A DNA stretch of 51,143 bases from an uncultured Lachnospiraceae bacterium (GTDB lineage: Bacteria > Bacillota > Clostridia > Lachnospirales > Lachnospiraceae). The position numbers were made by a program, and so were the translations under genes. The DNA is taken from the NCBI GenBank assembly GCA_947626415.1, contig CANQSA010000019.1, positions 1 to 51,143 on the forward strand, read 5' to 3'. The notes under the pieces were generated by a model. It was not told where the DNA came from. It saw nothing but the letters and a program-made list of their open reading frames with translations, and searched no databases. Position 1 is the first letter of the stretch. Each line of letters starts with the position of its first letter. This document shows positions 15,539 to 24,075 of this stretch, piece by piece.

Positions 15539-16285
15539 ATGAAATCTTTCAGAGAACAACTATTTGCTTATATAAAGAAAAAATATAAAGCCGCTCCGGA
15601 ATTCCTATGGAGGCGGTATCCGGGCTATGCGGTTTTTCGGCATACGGATAATCAAAAGTGGTTTGCGCTCGTCATGGATGTGCCGGGAAATAAGCTGGGA
15701 CTGGAAACAAAAGAAATTGTGGATATTTTGAACGTGAAAATCGCGGATCCTTTTCTTGCGGATATTCTGGTGCAGCAGGAAGGCTTTTGCCGGGGCTATC
15801 ATATCAGTAAGGGAAATTGGATCTCTATTTTGCTGAACGGTACAGTCAGATTTGACGAGATTTGCAAATGGCTGGAAGAAGGCTATATCGCGACGGCTTC
15901 CGCAAAAACAAAACGGGCGCTCAGGCCTGCAAAAGAGTGGATTATTCCGGCCAATCCGGCTTATTATGATGTAGAAGCGGCTTTTTCTAAAGAGAATGAG
16001 ATTGACTGGAAACAGGGCAGGGGGATTAAAACGGGAGATACCATATTTTTGTATGTTGCCGCCCCGGTATCAGCGATCCTTTATAAATGCAGGGTAACGA
16101 AAACGGATATTCCGTTCCGCTTTGATAACGGGGAAGTTCATATGAAAAGTATTATGCGGATAAAACTGCTGAAACGCTATAAACGGGATCAGTTTACGTT
16201 TGCTGTGCTGCGCGGAAAATATGGGATCAATGCAGTAAGAGGACCGAGAGGAATCCCGGAAAGTTTAAGTGAGGATTTGAAATAA
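15539..16285 (+). CDS. MmcQ/YjbR family protein with C-terminal EVE/PUA-like domain
   Basis: The protein has 248 residues. Residues 1-115 match the MmcQ/YjbR (CyaY-like fold) family: PEFLWRRYPGYAVFRH, WFALVMDV, GYHISKGNWISI and the closing KRAL. From about 130, the pattern WIIPANPAYYDV...GDTIFLYVAAPVSAILYKCRVT is that of an EVE/PUA-like domain, which in other proteins reads modified bases. The combination suggests a DNA- or RNA-binding role, but no function is established. It starts 12 bases after the peptidase gene; the GGGAA upstream is a weak ribosome site. RhuM follows after 23 bases. Confidence 0.78.
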   Translation: MKSFREQLFAYIKKKYKAAPEFLWRRYPGYAVFRHTDNQKWFALVMDVPGNKLGLETKEIVDILNVKIADPFLADILVQQEGFCRGYHISKGNWISILLNGTVRFDEICKWLEEGYIATASAKTKRALRPAKEWIIPANPAYYDVEAAFSKENEIDWKQGRGIKTGDTIFLYVAAPVSAILYKCRVTKTDIPFRFDNGEVHMKSIMRIKLLKRYKRDQFTFAVLRGKYGINAVRGPRGIPESLSEDLK

Positions 16286-16308
16286 TCGGGGAAAGAAAGG
16301 AATTACCT

Positions 16309-17361
16309 ATGGCGAAAAGGAAAAAGAACGAAATTACGATCCGCTCAAGCGCTGCGGAGTATCTTACCTATGTCGCTTCGGTCGGCGGCGAGGAAAGCAG
16401 TGTTGAAATGCGCTATGAAGATGAAAATATATGGCTGACACAAAAAATGATGGCAGTCTTATATGATGTGGAAGTCCCTACCATAAACTATCATATCCAA
16501 AAAATTTTCAAAGACAGCGAATTACAGCGGGATTCAGTTATTAGAAAATTTCTAATAACTGCGGAAGATGGGAAAAGCTATAATACCAATCATTATGCGC
16601 TGGAAATGATTATTGCAGTTGGATTTAAGGTGAATTCTGAAAGAGCCGTGCAGTTCCGCAAATGGGTAAATATGATAGCCAAGGACTACACTATCAAAGG
16701 TTGGATCATGGATGTTGAGCGCATAAAGCGCGGTACATATCTGACGGAGCAATATTTTGAGGAACAGCTTGAGCGCATTAGAGAAATACGAGCAAGTGAA
16801 AGGAAGTTCTATCAAAAAGTAACGGATCTCTATGCTACCGCCATTGATTACGACCGTACATCTGCTGCAACAAAACGATTTTATGCCACAGTTCAAAATA
16901 AAATGCATTTTGCAGTTCACGGTCATACGGCAGCTGAATTGATTGTAGAAAGAGCAGATCATACGAAGAAGCATATGGGATTGACTACTTGGGCAGATGC
17001 TCCGAGTGGGAAAATCAAAAAGAGCGATGTTACTATTGCCAAAAATTATCTATCTGAAGAAGAAATAGGGCAGCTTGACAGAATGGTTTCTGCCTATCTG
17101 GATTTTGCTGAGAGTATGACGCTGCGCCATATCCCTTTAACTATGCAGGATTGGGAAACAAGACTCAATCGCTTTATCGAAATGTTTGAATATGGAATTT
17201 TGAAAGATGCCGGAAAAGTTTCTGCTGAGATTGCGAAACTTCACGCCGAGACAGAATTTGAAAAATATCGTATTATTCAGGACAGACTTTTTCTGTCCGA
17301 TTTTGACAAGTATATGCTGGAACTTGAAGAACAGGCAAAGAGCATTTCAGAAGAGAAATAA
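16309..17361 (+). CDS. RhuM family virulence-type protein
   Basis: The protein has 350 residues. The N-terminal third contains the RhuM signature (IWLTQKMMAVLYDV...INYHIQKIFKDSEL, then YNTNHYALEMIIAVGFKVNSERAVQFRKW), a winged-helix-like region also seen in phage antirepressor-type proteins. The C-terminal part is helical and ends in a charged coil. RhuM genes occur in genomic islands near restriction-modification or Fic genes; the biochemical role is unknown. GAAAGAAAGG precedes the ATG. A bidirectional terminator and a tRNA-Arg gene lie directly downstream, a typical island boundary, though no integrase is present. Confidence 0.88.
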   Translation: MAKRKKNEITIRSSAAEYLTYVASVGGEESSVEMRYEDENIWLTQKMMAVLYDVEVPTINYHIQKIFKDSELQRDSVIRKFLITAEDGKSYNTNHYALEMIIAVGFKVNSERAVQFRKWVNMIAKDYTIKGWIMDVERIKRGTYLTEQYFEEQLERIREIRASERKFYQKVTDLYATAIDYDRTSAATKRFYATVQNKMHFAVHGHTAAELIVERADHTKKHMGLTTWADAPSGKIKKSDVTIAKNYLSEEEIGQLDRMVSAYLDFAESMTLRHIPLTMQDWETRLNRFIEMFEYGILKDAGKVSAEIAKLHAETEFEKYRIIQDRLFLSDFDKYMLELEEQAKSISEEK

Positions 17362-17366
17362 AAGAA

Positions 17367-17409
17367 ACGCCGAAATCCATTTAACCTGGATCTCGGCGTA
17401 ATTTTTCTG
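17367..17409. terminator. bidirectional terminator between rhuM and tRNA-Arg
   Basis: ACGCCGA (17367-17373) pairs with TCGGCGT (17393-17399), and ATCCA/TGGAT extends the stem. T runs lie on both sides (ATTTTT to the right; the complement of AAAGAAA to the left), so it can end transcripts from either direction. Confidence 0.7.
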
Positions 17410-17484
17410 GCGTCCCAGGGGGGATTTGAACCTCTGACCTACCGCTTAGGAGGCGGTCGCTCTATCCTGCTGAGCTACTGGGAC
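17408..17484 (-). tRNA. tRNA-Arg (anticodon CCT)
   Basis: On the minus strand, GTCCCAG pairs with CTGGGAC as the acceptor stem. The anticodon stem ACCGC/GCGGT encloses the loop CTCCTAA, giving anticodon CCT for the AGG codon. The T arm (AGAGGTTCAAATCCCCC-type) is normal, and CCA is encoded (17408-17410). It lies 18 bases after the serS stop and may share its transcript. Confidence 0.95.
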
Positions 17485-17502
17485 AATCAATCTATCCAAA
17501 TG

Positions 17503-18783
17503 TTAGCTGGTAATCTTTTCCATGCCGCCCATATAAGGACGCAGAACTTCAGGGATGCTGATGCTGCCGTCCGCGTTCAGGTTATTTTCCAGGAATGCGA
17601 TTAGCATACGGGGCGGAGCCACAACCGTGTTGTTCAGGGTGTGCGCGAAGTATTTGCCCTCCTTGCCCGCAACACGGATCTTTAAGCGGCGGGCCTGCGC
17701 GTCTCCCAGATTGGAGCAGCTTCCAACTTCAAAATATTTCTGCTGACGGGGAGACCAGGCCTCCACGTCGATGGATTTCACCTTCAAGTCTGCCAGATCG
17801 CCGGAACAGCATTCCAGCGTCCGCACCGGAATATCCATGGAGCGGAACAGATCGACGGTATTCTGCCACAGCTTGTCAAACCACATTGGGCTGTCCTCCG
17901 GCTTGCAGACTACGATCATTTCCTGCTTCTCAAACTGATGGATCCTGTAAACACCGCGCTCCTCAATGCCATGCGCACCCTTTTCCTTTCGGAAGCAGGG
18001 GGAGTAGCTGGTCAGTGTCCGGGGCAGCGTATCCTCCGGCAGGATCGTATCAATGAACTTGCCGATCATGGAATGTTCGCTGGTTCCGATCAGGTACAGG
18101 TCTTCGCCTTCTATCTTATACATCATGGAATCCATTTCCGCAAAACTCATTACGCCGGTTACCACGTTGCTGCGGATCATAAAAGGCGGCACGCAGTAAG
18201 TAAAGCCCCGGTTGATCATGAAATCTCTCGCGTAAGAAATAACTGCGGAATGCAGACGGGCAATATCACCCATTAAATAGTAAAAACCGTTTCCGGCTAC
18301 TTTTCTGGCGCTATCCAGATCCAGCCCGTTAAAGCGCTCCATAATCTCGGAATGGTAAGGAATCTCAAAATCCGGCACCACCGGTTCCCCGAAGCGCTCG
18401 ACCTCTACATTTTCGCTGTCGTCCTTCCCAATAGGAACGGACGGATCGATAATGTTGGGAATCTGCATCATAATAGTCAATACCTTGTCCTGCAGATCCC
18501 GCTCGGCAGCTTCCAGTTCGGCGAGGCGTTCCGCCTGCGCGTTCACTTCGGCCTTTACTGTTTCAGCTTCTTCTTTCTTTCCCTGGCCCATCAGTGCGCC
18601 GATCTGCTTTGAAAGCTGCTTTCTGGCTGCCCGCAGGGAATCTGCTTCCTGCTGCGCTTTGCGCGCCTGCGCGTCCAGCTCGATCACTTCGTCCACGAGG
18701 GGCAGCTTCTGGTCCTGAAATTTATTCCGGATATTTTGTTTTACAATCTCCGGATTCTCTCGTAAAAACTTAATATCAATCAT
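17503..18783 (-). CDS. serS: serine--tRNA ligase
   Basis: The protein has 426 residues, the normal bacterial length. Residues 1-105 form the coiled-coil tRNA-binding arm. The class II core follows, with motif 2 SPCFRKEKGAHG and motif 3 NNTVVAPPRMLIAFLEN with the ATP-binding Arg. It charges tRNA-Ser and tRNA-Sec with serine. The start at 18783 has CAGGAGG 6 bases upstream. No T-box leader is recognisable in the 40 bases between promoter and start, so it does not seem to use that control. Divergent from adhE. Confidence 0.98.
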   Translation of the reverse strand: MIDIKFLRENPEIVKQNIRNKFQDQKLPLVDEVIELDAQARKAQQEADSLRAARKQLSKQIGALMGQGKKEEAETVKAEVNAQAERLAELEAAERDLQDKVLTIMMQIPNIIDPSVPIGKDDSENVEVERFGEPVVPDFEIPYHSEIMERFNGLDLDSARKVAGNGFYYLMGDIARLHSAVISYARDFMINRGFTYCVPPFMIRSNVVTGVMSFAEMDSMMYKIEGEDLYLIGTSEHSMIGKFIDTILPEDTLPRTLTSYSPCFRKEKGAHGIEERGVYRIHQFEKQEMIVVCKPEDSPMWFDKLWQNTVDLFRSMDIPVRTLECCSGDLADLKVKSIDVEAWSPRQQKYFEVGSCSNLGDAQARRLKIRVAGKEGKYFAHTLNNTVVAPPRMLIAFLENNLNADGSISIPEVLRPYMGGMEKITS

Positions 18784-18822
18784 GGGAATCCTCCTGAATA
18801 ATGACGTTTCAGCTATTTTCTA

Positions 18823-18851
18823 ATTGTAATAATCGAAAGAGAATCTGTCAA
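18823..18851 (-). promoter_or_regulatory. serS promoter
   Basis: On the minus strand, TTGACA (18851-18846) and TACAAT (18828-18823) are separated by 17 bases, about 40 bases before the serS start. Confidence 0.8.
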
Positions 18852-18909
18852 GCCCCATTTCCCGGATTTGGAGGATAAGGAGGATATCGGAGAAAATAGA
18901 AAAATCTTC

Positions 18910-18938
18910 TTGTAAAATTCCAAAAAAGACAGTACAAT
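18910..18938 (+). promoter_or_regulatory. adhE promoter
   Basis: TTGTAA (18910-18915) and TACAAT (18933-18938) have a 17-base spacer; the adhE start is 55 bases downstream. I see no clear Rex operator (TTGTTAA-type palindrome), though redox control by Rex is common for this gene. Confidence 0.7.
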
Positions 18939-18993
18939 AAGGTACACAATATAGTGGGCATATTATGGATTGCCCTCGGAATGGAGGATTCGA

Positions 18994-21609
18994 ATGACTA
19001 AGAAGGAGATAAAGGTTACTTCTCCCAAGATCGTGGAAACCGTAGAAGAGTTACAGATTCGAATGGCAGAAGTAAGAGCGGCACAGAAAGAATTTTCTGC
19101 TTATACACAGGAACAGGTAGATAAGATTTTTTTAGCGGCGGCAACCGCGGCGAATAAGATGCGGATCCCGCTGGCAAAGATGGCGGTGGAAGAGACCGGC
19201 ATGGGCGTTGTGGAAGATAAGGTCATTAAGAATAATTATGCGGCTGAGCATATTCACAACGCGTACCGCAATACGAAGACCTGCGGCGTAATCGAGGAAG
19301 ATAAGGAATACGGGATCAAGAAAATCGCGGAGCCGATCGGACTGGTGGCAGCAGTTATTCCGACCACGAACCCGACTTCAACGGCGATCTTTAAGACGCT
19401 GCTGTGTTTAAAGACCAGAAACGGAATTGTGATCAGCCCGCATCCCCGCGCGAAGAAGTGTACCATTGAGGCGGCCAGGATCGTACTGGAGGCAGCTGTG
19501 GCAGCAGGCGCGCCGGAGGGGATCATCGCGTGGATTGATGTTCCGTCTTTGGAACTGACGAATGAAGTAATGAAAAACGCGGATATTATTCTGGCTACCG
19601 GTGGTCCGGGCATGGTAAGAGCGGCTTATTCTTCCGGCAAACCGGCGCTGGGCGTCGGTGCGGGAAATACGCCGGCGATTATTGACGAGACGGCGGATAT
19701 TCAGAACGCGGTCAACTCCATTATCCATTCCAAGACATTTGACAATGGTATGATCTGCGCGTCCGAGCAGTCCGTTACGGTACTGGAACCGGTTTACAAT
19801 CAGGTCAAAGCCGAGTTCGCGGCAAGAGGCTGCTATTTCTTAAAAGGCGAGGAATTAAATAAGGTTCGTAAGACCATGATCATAAACGGCGCGCTGAACG
19901 CGAGGATCGTAGGCCAGAAGGCGCATACGATTGCCAAGCTGGCAGGCGTAGATGTGCCGGAAAATACAAAGATCCTGATCGGCGAGGTGAAGTCCGTAGA
20001 TATTTCTGAGGAGTTCGCGCATGAGAAGCTGTCTCCGGTTCTGGCGATGTATAAGGCAAAGACCTTTGACGAAGCGCTGGAAAAGGCGGCGCAGCTGGTT
20101 GCGGACGGCGGTTACGGACATACCGCGTCGCTGTTCTGTGATGTAAATGAGACAGAAAAACTGGCAAAGCATGCGGCAGCCATGAAGACCTGCCGTATCC
20201 TGATCAATACTCCTTCTTCCCACGGCGGGATCGGCGACCTGTACAACTTTAAACTGGCGCCTTCCCTGACGCTGGGCTGCGGTTCCTGGGGCGGCAATTC
20301 CGTATCCGAGAACGTAGGCGTGAAGCATTTGCTGAACATTAAGACAGTTGCGGAGAGGAGAGAAAATATGCAGTGGTTGCGGGTACCGCAGAAGGTATAT
20401 TATAAGAAGGGCTGTATGCCGGTTGCTTTGGAAGAACTGAGAAGTGAATTAAATAAGAAGAGAGCGTTTATTGTTACCGACTCTTTCCTGTATCTGAACG
20501 GCTACACCAAGCCGATCACCGATAAACTGGATGAAATGGGGATCTGTTATCATTGTTTTTATGATGTGCAGCCGGATCCTACCTTGAAGAATGCGCAGGA
20601 AGGCGCGAAGGTCATGACCAGCTTCCAGCCGGATGTGATCATTGCGCTGGGCGGCGGTTCCGCTATGGACGCGGCTAAGATCATGTGGGTACTGTACGAG
20701 CATCCGGAAGCAGATTTCCAGGATATGGCAATGCGGTTTATCGATATCCGGAAACGTGTTTACAAGTTCCCGAAGATGGGAGAGAAAGCATATTTTGTCG
20801 CAATTCCTACCTCCTCCGGTACCGGTTCCGAGGTAACGCCGTTTGCGGTTATTACCGATCAGGAAACGGGGATCAAATATCCGCTGGCGGATTATGAGCT
20901 GCTGCCGAATATGGCGATCGTGGATACGGACAATATGATGAGCCAGCCGAAGAGCCTGACCAGCGCGTCCGGCGTAGATGTTCTGACGCATGCACTGGAG
21001 TCTTACGCGTCCGTGATGGCAACCGATTATACGGACGGTCTGGCTCTGAAAGCTATGAAAAATGTATTTGACTATCTGCCGATCTGCTATAATGACGGTT
21101 CCAATGTGGCAGCCAGACAGAAGATGGCGGATGCATCCTGCCTGGCCGGTATGGCGTTTGCCAATGCGTTCCTGGGCGTCTGCCACTCTATGGCGCATAA
21201 GCTGGGAGCGTTCCACCATCTGCCGCACGGCATTGCCAACGCGCTGCTGATCAGTCTGGTTGTGGAATACAACGCGTCTGAGTGCCCGACCAAGATGGGA
21301 ACCTTTTCCCAGTACCAGTATCCGCATACGCTGTCCCGTTATGTGGAATGCGCGAACTTCTGCGGGATCAGCGGGAAAGACGATCAGGATACGTTAAAGA
21401 AGTTTATCGCGAAGATTGAAGAATTAAAAGAAGCGGTCGGCATTAAAAAGACGATCGCAGACTACGGCGTTGATGAAAAATATTTCCTGGATACATTAGA
21501 CGAAATGGTTGAACAGGCATTTGACGACCAGTGCACCGGCGCAAATCCGAGATATCCGCTGATGAGCGAGATCAAGGAAATGTACCTGAAGGCTTACTAC
21601 GGAAAATAA
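18994..21609 (+). CDS. adhE: bifunctional acetaldehyde-CoA/alcohol dehydrogenase
   Basis: The protein has 871 residues, the normal AdhE length. The N-terminal half is a CoA-acylating aldehyde dehydrogenase: catalytic Cys in FDNGMICASEQS near 247, with the NAD-binding region GVGAGNTPAII before it. The C-terminal half is an iron-dependent alcohol dehydrogenase with NAD motif GGGSAMDAAK and iron-binding histidines in CHSMAHKLGAFHHLPHG. It turns acetyl-CoA into ethanol using two NADH, the main redox outlet of many fermenting anaerobes; the family forms spirosomes. The start at 18994 has TGGAGG 6 bases upstream; an ATG-like start at 18970 lacks a site. aspS follows after 11 bases, so both may be on one transcript. 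Confidence 0.97.
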   Translation: MTKKEIKVTSPKIVETVEELQIRMAEVRAAQKEFSAYTQEQVDKIFLAAATAANKMRIPLAKMAVEETGMGVVEDKVIKNNYAAEHIHNAYRNTKTCGVIEEDKEYGIKKIAEPIGLVAAVIPTTNPTSTAIFKTLLCLKTRNGIVISPHPRAKKCTIEAARIVLEAAVAAGAPEGIIAWIDVPSLELTNEVMKNADIILATGGPGMVRAAYSSGKPALGVGAGNTPAIIDETADIQNAVNSIIHSKTFDNGMICASEQSVTVLEPVYNQVKAEFAARGCYFLKGEELNKVRKTMIINGALNARIVGQKAHTIAKLAGVDVPENTKILIGEVKSVDISEEFAHEKLSPVLAMYKAKTFDEALEKAAQLVADGGYGHTASLFCDVNETEKLAKHAAAMKTCRILINTPSSHGGIGDLYNFKLAPSLTLGCGSWGGNSVSENVGVKHLLNIKTVAERRENMQWLRVPQKVYYKKGCMPVALEELRSELNKKRAFIVTDSFLYLNGYTKPITDKLDEMGICYHCFYDVQPDPTLKNAQEGAKVMTSFQPDVIIALGGGSAMDAAKIMWVLYEHPEADFQDMAMRFIDIRKRVYKFPKMGEKAYFVAIPTSSGTGSEVTPFAVITDQETGIKYPLADYELLPNMAIVDTDNMMSQPKSLTSASGVDVLTHALESYASVMATDYTDGLALKAMKNVFDYLPICYNDGSNVAARQKMADASCLAGMAFANAFLGVCHSMAHKLGAFHHLPHGIANALLISLVVEYNASECPTKMGTFSQYQYPHTLSRYVECANFCGISGKDDQDTLKKFIAKIEELKEAVGIKKTIADYGVDEKYFLDTLDEMVEQAFDDQCTGANPRYPLMSEIKEMYLKAYYGK

Positions 21610-21620
21610 AGGAGATCGTT

Positions 21621-23381
21621 ATGATGCAGTCGAGAACTCATACTTGTAATGAACTGCGGCTTGCCGACTGCGGCAAGACGGTAACCCTTGTGGGCTGGTA
21701 TGAAAACATGAGAAAAGTGAGCAGGAATCTGGGATTTTTGATTTTGCGTGACTTTTATGGCGTAACCCAGCTGGTCATTGAGACGGAAGAAATGATGCAG
21801 GCTCTTGACGGGGTCAATAAAGAATCCACGATTCAGGTGGAGGGTGTTGTCCGGGAGCGGTCCAATAAAACCGCTTCTCTGGCGACCGGCGATATTGAAG
21901 TAGTACCAAGCCGGATTCAGGTCTTGGGGAAATGCATCTATCCGGCGCTGCCTTTTGAGATCCGGCAGTCTAAGGAAGCGGACGAGAATTTCCGCCTGAA
22001 GTATCGGTATCTGGATCTGCGGAATCCGGAAGTGAAGGACCGGATCCTGATGCGGAGCCGGATCGTGACGGAATTAAGGGAACGGATGAACGCACTGGAT
22101 TTTGTGGAAATCACTACGCCGATCCTGACCTGTTCTTCTCCGGAAGGCGCCAGGGACTATCTGGTTCCGGCGAGAAACCATCCGGGCAAATTTTACGCGC
22201 TGCCGCAGGCGCCGCAGCAGTTTAAACAGATTTTAATGGCGTCGGGATTCGACCGCTATTATCAGATCGCGCCCTGTTTCCGGGATGAGGACGCCAGAGC
22301 CGATCGGTCGCCCGGTGAGTTTTATCAGCTGGATATGGAGATGGCGTTTGCCGGTCAGGAAGATGTATTCAGCGTTATGGAGACGGTGCTGCCGCCGGTA
22401 TTTGAGAAATACGGCACTTATCAGACGGCATCCAAAGCGCCGTTTGTCCGGATCCCGTATCTGGAAGCGCTGGAGAAATACGGTACGGACAAGCCGGATC
22501 TGCGGATCGATCTGCTGGTAACCGATGTAACGGAATTGTTTGGCGGTACGGAATTCGGTCCGTTCCAGAACAGCGTGATCAAGGCGGTTGTGACCGACGG
22601 TTATACGGCGACCCGGAAAGAGATCGACAAGCTGTGCGCCGAGGTTGAGGTAGAGACCGGCAACAAGGCGTTTTGGTTTAAAGTAGATGAGGCCGGCAAT
22701 TATGTGGGCGGCATTGCGAAATTTTTAAATGAGAAACGGGATGCAGTCAGTGCGGCTTTGAATCTGAAGCCCGGTGATTTTGTGGGCGTAACCGCGGGAA
22801 ATAAGCAGGCGGCGCAGAAAACCGCAGGCGTACTGCGCAGAATGCTGGGCATACAGGCAGAAGGACATTTCCATAAAGAATGTTATGAATTTTGCTGGAT
22901 CGTGGATTTCCCGATGTATGAGATCGGAGAGGAATCCGGAGAACTGGAATTCTGCCACAATCCGTTTTCCATGCCGCAGGGCGGCCTGGAGGCATTGGAG
23001 AACATGGATCCCCTGGAAGTGCTGGCTTATCAGTATGATTTGGTCTGCAACGGGGTTGAACTGTCTTCCGGTGCCGTGCGGAATCACGATCCGGAACTGA
23101 TGGTGAAGGCATTTAATAAGGTTGGTCTGGGAGAAGAAGCCGTGAAGGCAAAATTCCCGGCGATGTACAATGCGTTCTGTTACGGCGCTCCGCCGCATGC
23201 GGGGATCGCGCCGGGCGTAGACAGAATGGTGATGCTGCTGGCCGGAGAGGACAGTATTCGCGAAGTGATCCCGTTCCCGATGAATAAGCAGGCGCAGGAC
23301 GTCATGATGGGCGCGCCGGCTGAAGTGGAAGCAAAGCAGTTGGAGGATGTGCACATTCAGATCAAACTGCCGGAAAAATAA
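21621..23381 (+). CDS. aspS: aspartate--tRNA ligase, bacterial type
   Basis: The protein has 586 residues. The N-terminal OB-fold anticodon domain starts with VGWYENMRKVSRNLGFLILRD. Class II motif 2 is CFRDEDARADR, and the block QAPQQFKQILMASG precedes it. The bacterial GAD insert is at about 310-410, and motif 3 is GVDRMVMLLAG near 550. With the GAD domain it is the bacterial rather than archaeal type. Whether it also charges tRNA-Asn depends on whether the genome has AsnRS or GatCAB, which the window does not show. AAAGGAG lies 7 bases before ATG 21621; an immediately following ATG is an alternative. A strong terminator ends the unit. Confidence 0.97.
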   Translation: MMQSRTHTCNELRLADCGKTVTLVGWYENMRKVSRNLGFLILRDFYGVTQLVIETEEMMQALDGVNKESTIQVEGVVRERSNKTASLATGDIEVVPSRIQVLGKCIYPALPFEIRQSKEADENFRLKYRYLDLRNPEVKDRILMRSRIVTELRERMNALDFVEITTPILTCSSPEGARDYLVPARNHPGKFYALPQAPQQFKQILMASGFDRYYQIAPCFRDEDARADRSPGEFYQLDMEMAFAGQEDVFSVMETVLPPVFEKYGTYQTASKAPFVRIPYLEALEKYGTDKPDLRIDLLVTDVTELFGGTEFGPFQNSVIKAVVTDGYTATRKEIDKLCAEVEVETGNKAFWFKVDEAGNYVGGIAKFLNEKRDAVSAALNLKPGDFVGVTAGNKQAAQKTAGVLRRMLGIQAEGHFHKECYEFCWIVDFPMYEIGEESGELEFCHNPFSMPQGGLEALENMDPLEVLAYQYDLVCNGVELSSGAVRNHDPELMVKAFNKVGLGEEAVKAKFPAMYNAFCYGAPPHAGIAPGVDRMVMLLAGEDSIREVIPFPMNKQAQDVMMGAPAEVEAKQLEDVHIQIKLPEK

Positions 23382-23416
23382 ATTTCTTACCAGAATTATT
23401 TACGCATAAGACATGG

Positions 23417-23451
23417 AAAAACCGGACGGGAGAAATCCTGTTCGGTTTTTT
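23417..23451 (+). terminator. intrinsic terminator after aspS
   Basis: AAAAACCGGACGGG pairs imperfectly with CCTGTTCGGTTTTTT around a short loop, and six T residues follow. It ends the adhE-aspS unit. Confidence 0.8.
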
Positions 23452-23502
23452 CGTGTATCAGAGGGCTGCGGCATTCTTCATATAAATTTTTTTGAAAATA
23501 TA

Positions 23503-23553
23503 TTGACACTGTGTCAGAACGATGCTATACTAACTATGCTGACATAGTGTCAG
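23503..23553 (+). promoter_or_regulatory. flavodoxin operon promoter with the same two TetR-type operators
   Basis: -35 TTGACA (23503-23508) and -10 TATACT (23526-23531) have a 17-base spacer. TTGACACTGTGTCAG (23503-23517) and CTGACATAGTGTCAG (23539-23553) flank the -10. The second is identical to the operator at 8092-8106, and the distance between the paired sites is 36 bases at both loci. Confidence 0.88.
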
Positions 23554-23582
23554 AATATATTTGCAAGTCAGGAGTGAAAAAC

Positions 23583-24062
23583 ATGAATAAAACATTAGTA
23601 GCCTATTTCAGCGCCAGTGGAAAAACGGCGCGTGTTGCAGAAGAACTGGCACAGGCAATAGGAGCGGACATTTATGAAATCAAGCCCGCTGTGCCATATA
23701 CGAAAGCTGACTTAAACTGGATGGATAAGAAATCTCGCAGCTCTGTGGAAATGAACGACAGATCGAGCCGTCCCACATTGGCGGATCATGACGCCGACAT
23801 TGCGGCTTATGACACCATTCTGCTGGGATTCCCCATCTGGTGGTATGTGGCTCCGACCATCATTAACAGTTTTTTGGAAAGTTATGACTTCTCCGGTAAA
23901 AAAATCGTGCTATTCGCCACTTCCGGCGGCAGCGGGTTCGGAAAGACCGCAGCCGGCCTGAAATCATCTGTGGCGGCAGACACTGTGATTGCGGAAGGAA
24001 AAGTATTGAATGGCCGGCAGACGGCGGAGAGCCTGAAAGCATGGGCAAAGACAGTTCTATAA
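23583..24062 (+). CDS. flavodoxin family protein
   Basis: The protein has 159 residues. The FMN phosphate loop is FSASGKTARVA near 8-18, and the aromatic flavin-contact loop is LGFPIWWYVAPTII near 80. The variant belongs to the short-chain flavodoxins related to quinone/nitro-reducing enzymes, not to the classic electron carrier with a long acidic surface. It is cytoplasmic. TCAGGAG lies 8 bases before ATG 23583; the open frame starts upstream inside the promoter and is not used. It is the first gene of a four-gene unit and lies 30 bases after the second operator, so it should respond to the TetR encoded at 8139. Confidence 0.92.
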   Translation: MNKTLVAYFSASGKTARVAEELAQAIGADIYEIKPAVPYTKADLNWMDKKSRSSVEMNDRSSRPTLADHDADIAAYDTILLGFPIWWYVAPTIINSFLESYDFSGKKIVLFATSGGSGFGKTAAGLKSSVAADTVIAEGKVLNGRQTAESLKAWAKTVL

Positions 24063-24075
24063 GGGGGCATGGAGA

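Noticed and set aside
14233-17361. integrative element bounded by tRNA-Arg
   Set aside because: Gene content is accessory and the tRNA is adjacent, but there is no integrase and I see no second copy of the tRNA 3' end to serve as an attachment site.
18784-18822. T-box leader for serS
   Set aside because: The leader is about 35 bases long and holds no T-box sequence or terminator hairpin.
20449-21327. 292-residue open frame antisense to adhE
   Set aside because: It lies wholly within a well-identified gene, has no recognisable domain and shows the composition of an antisense shadow.
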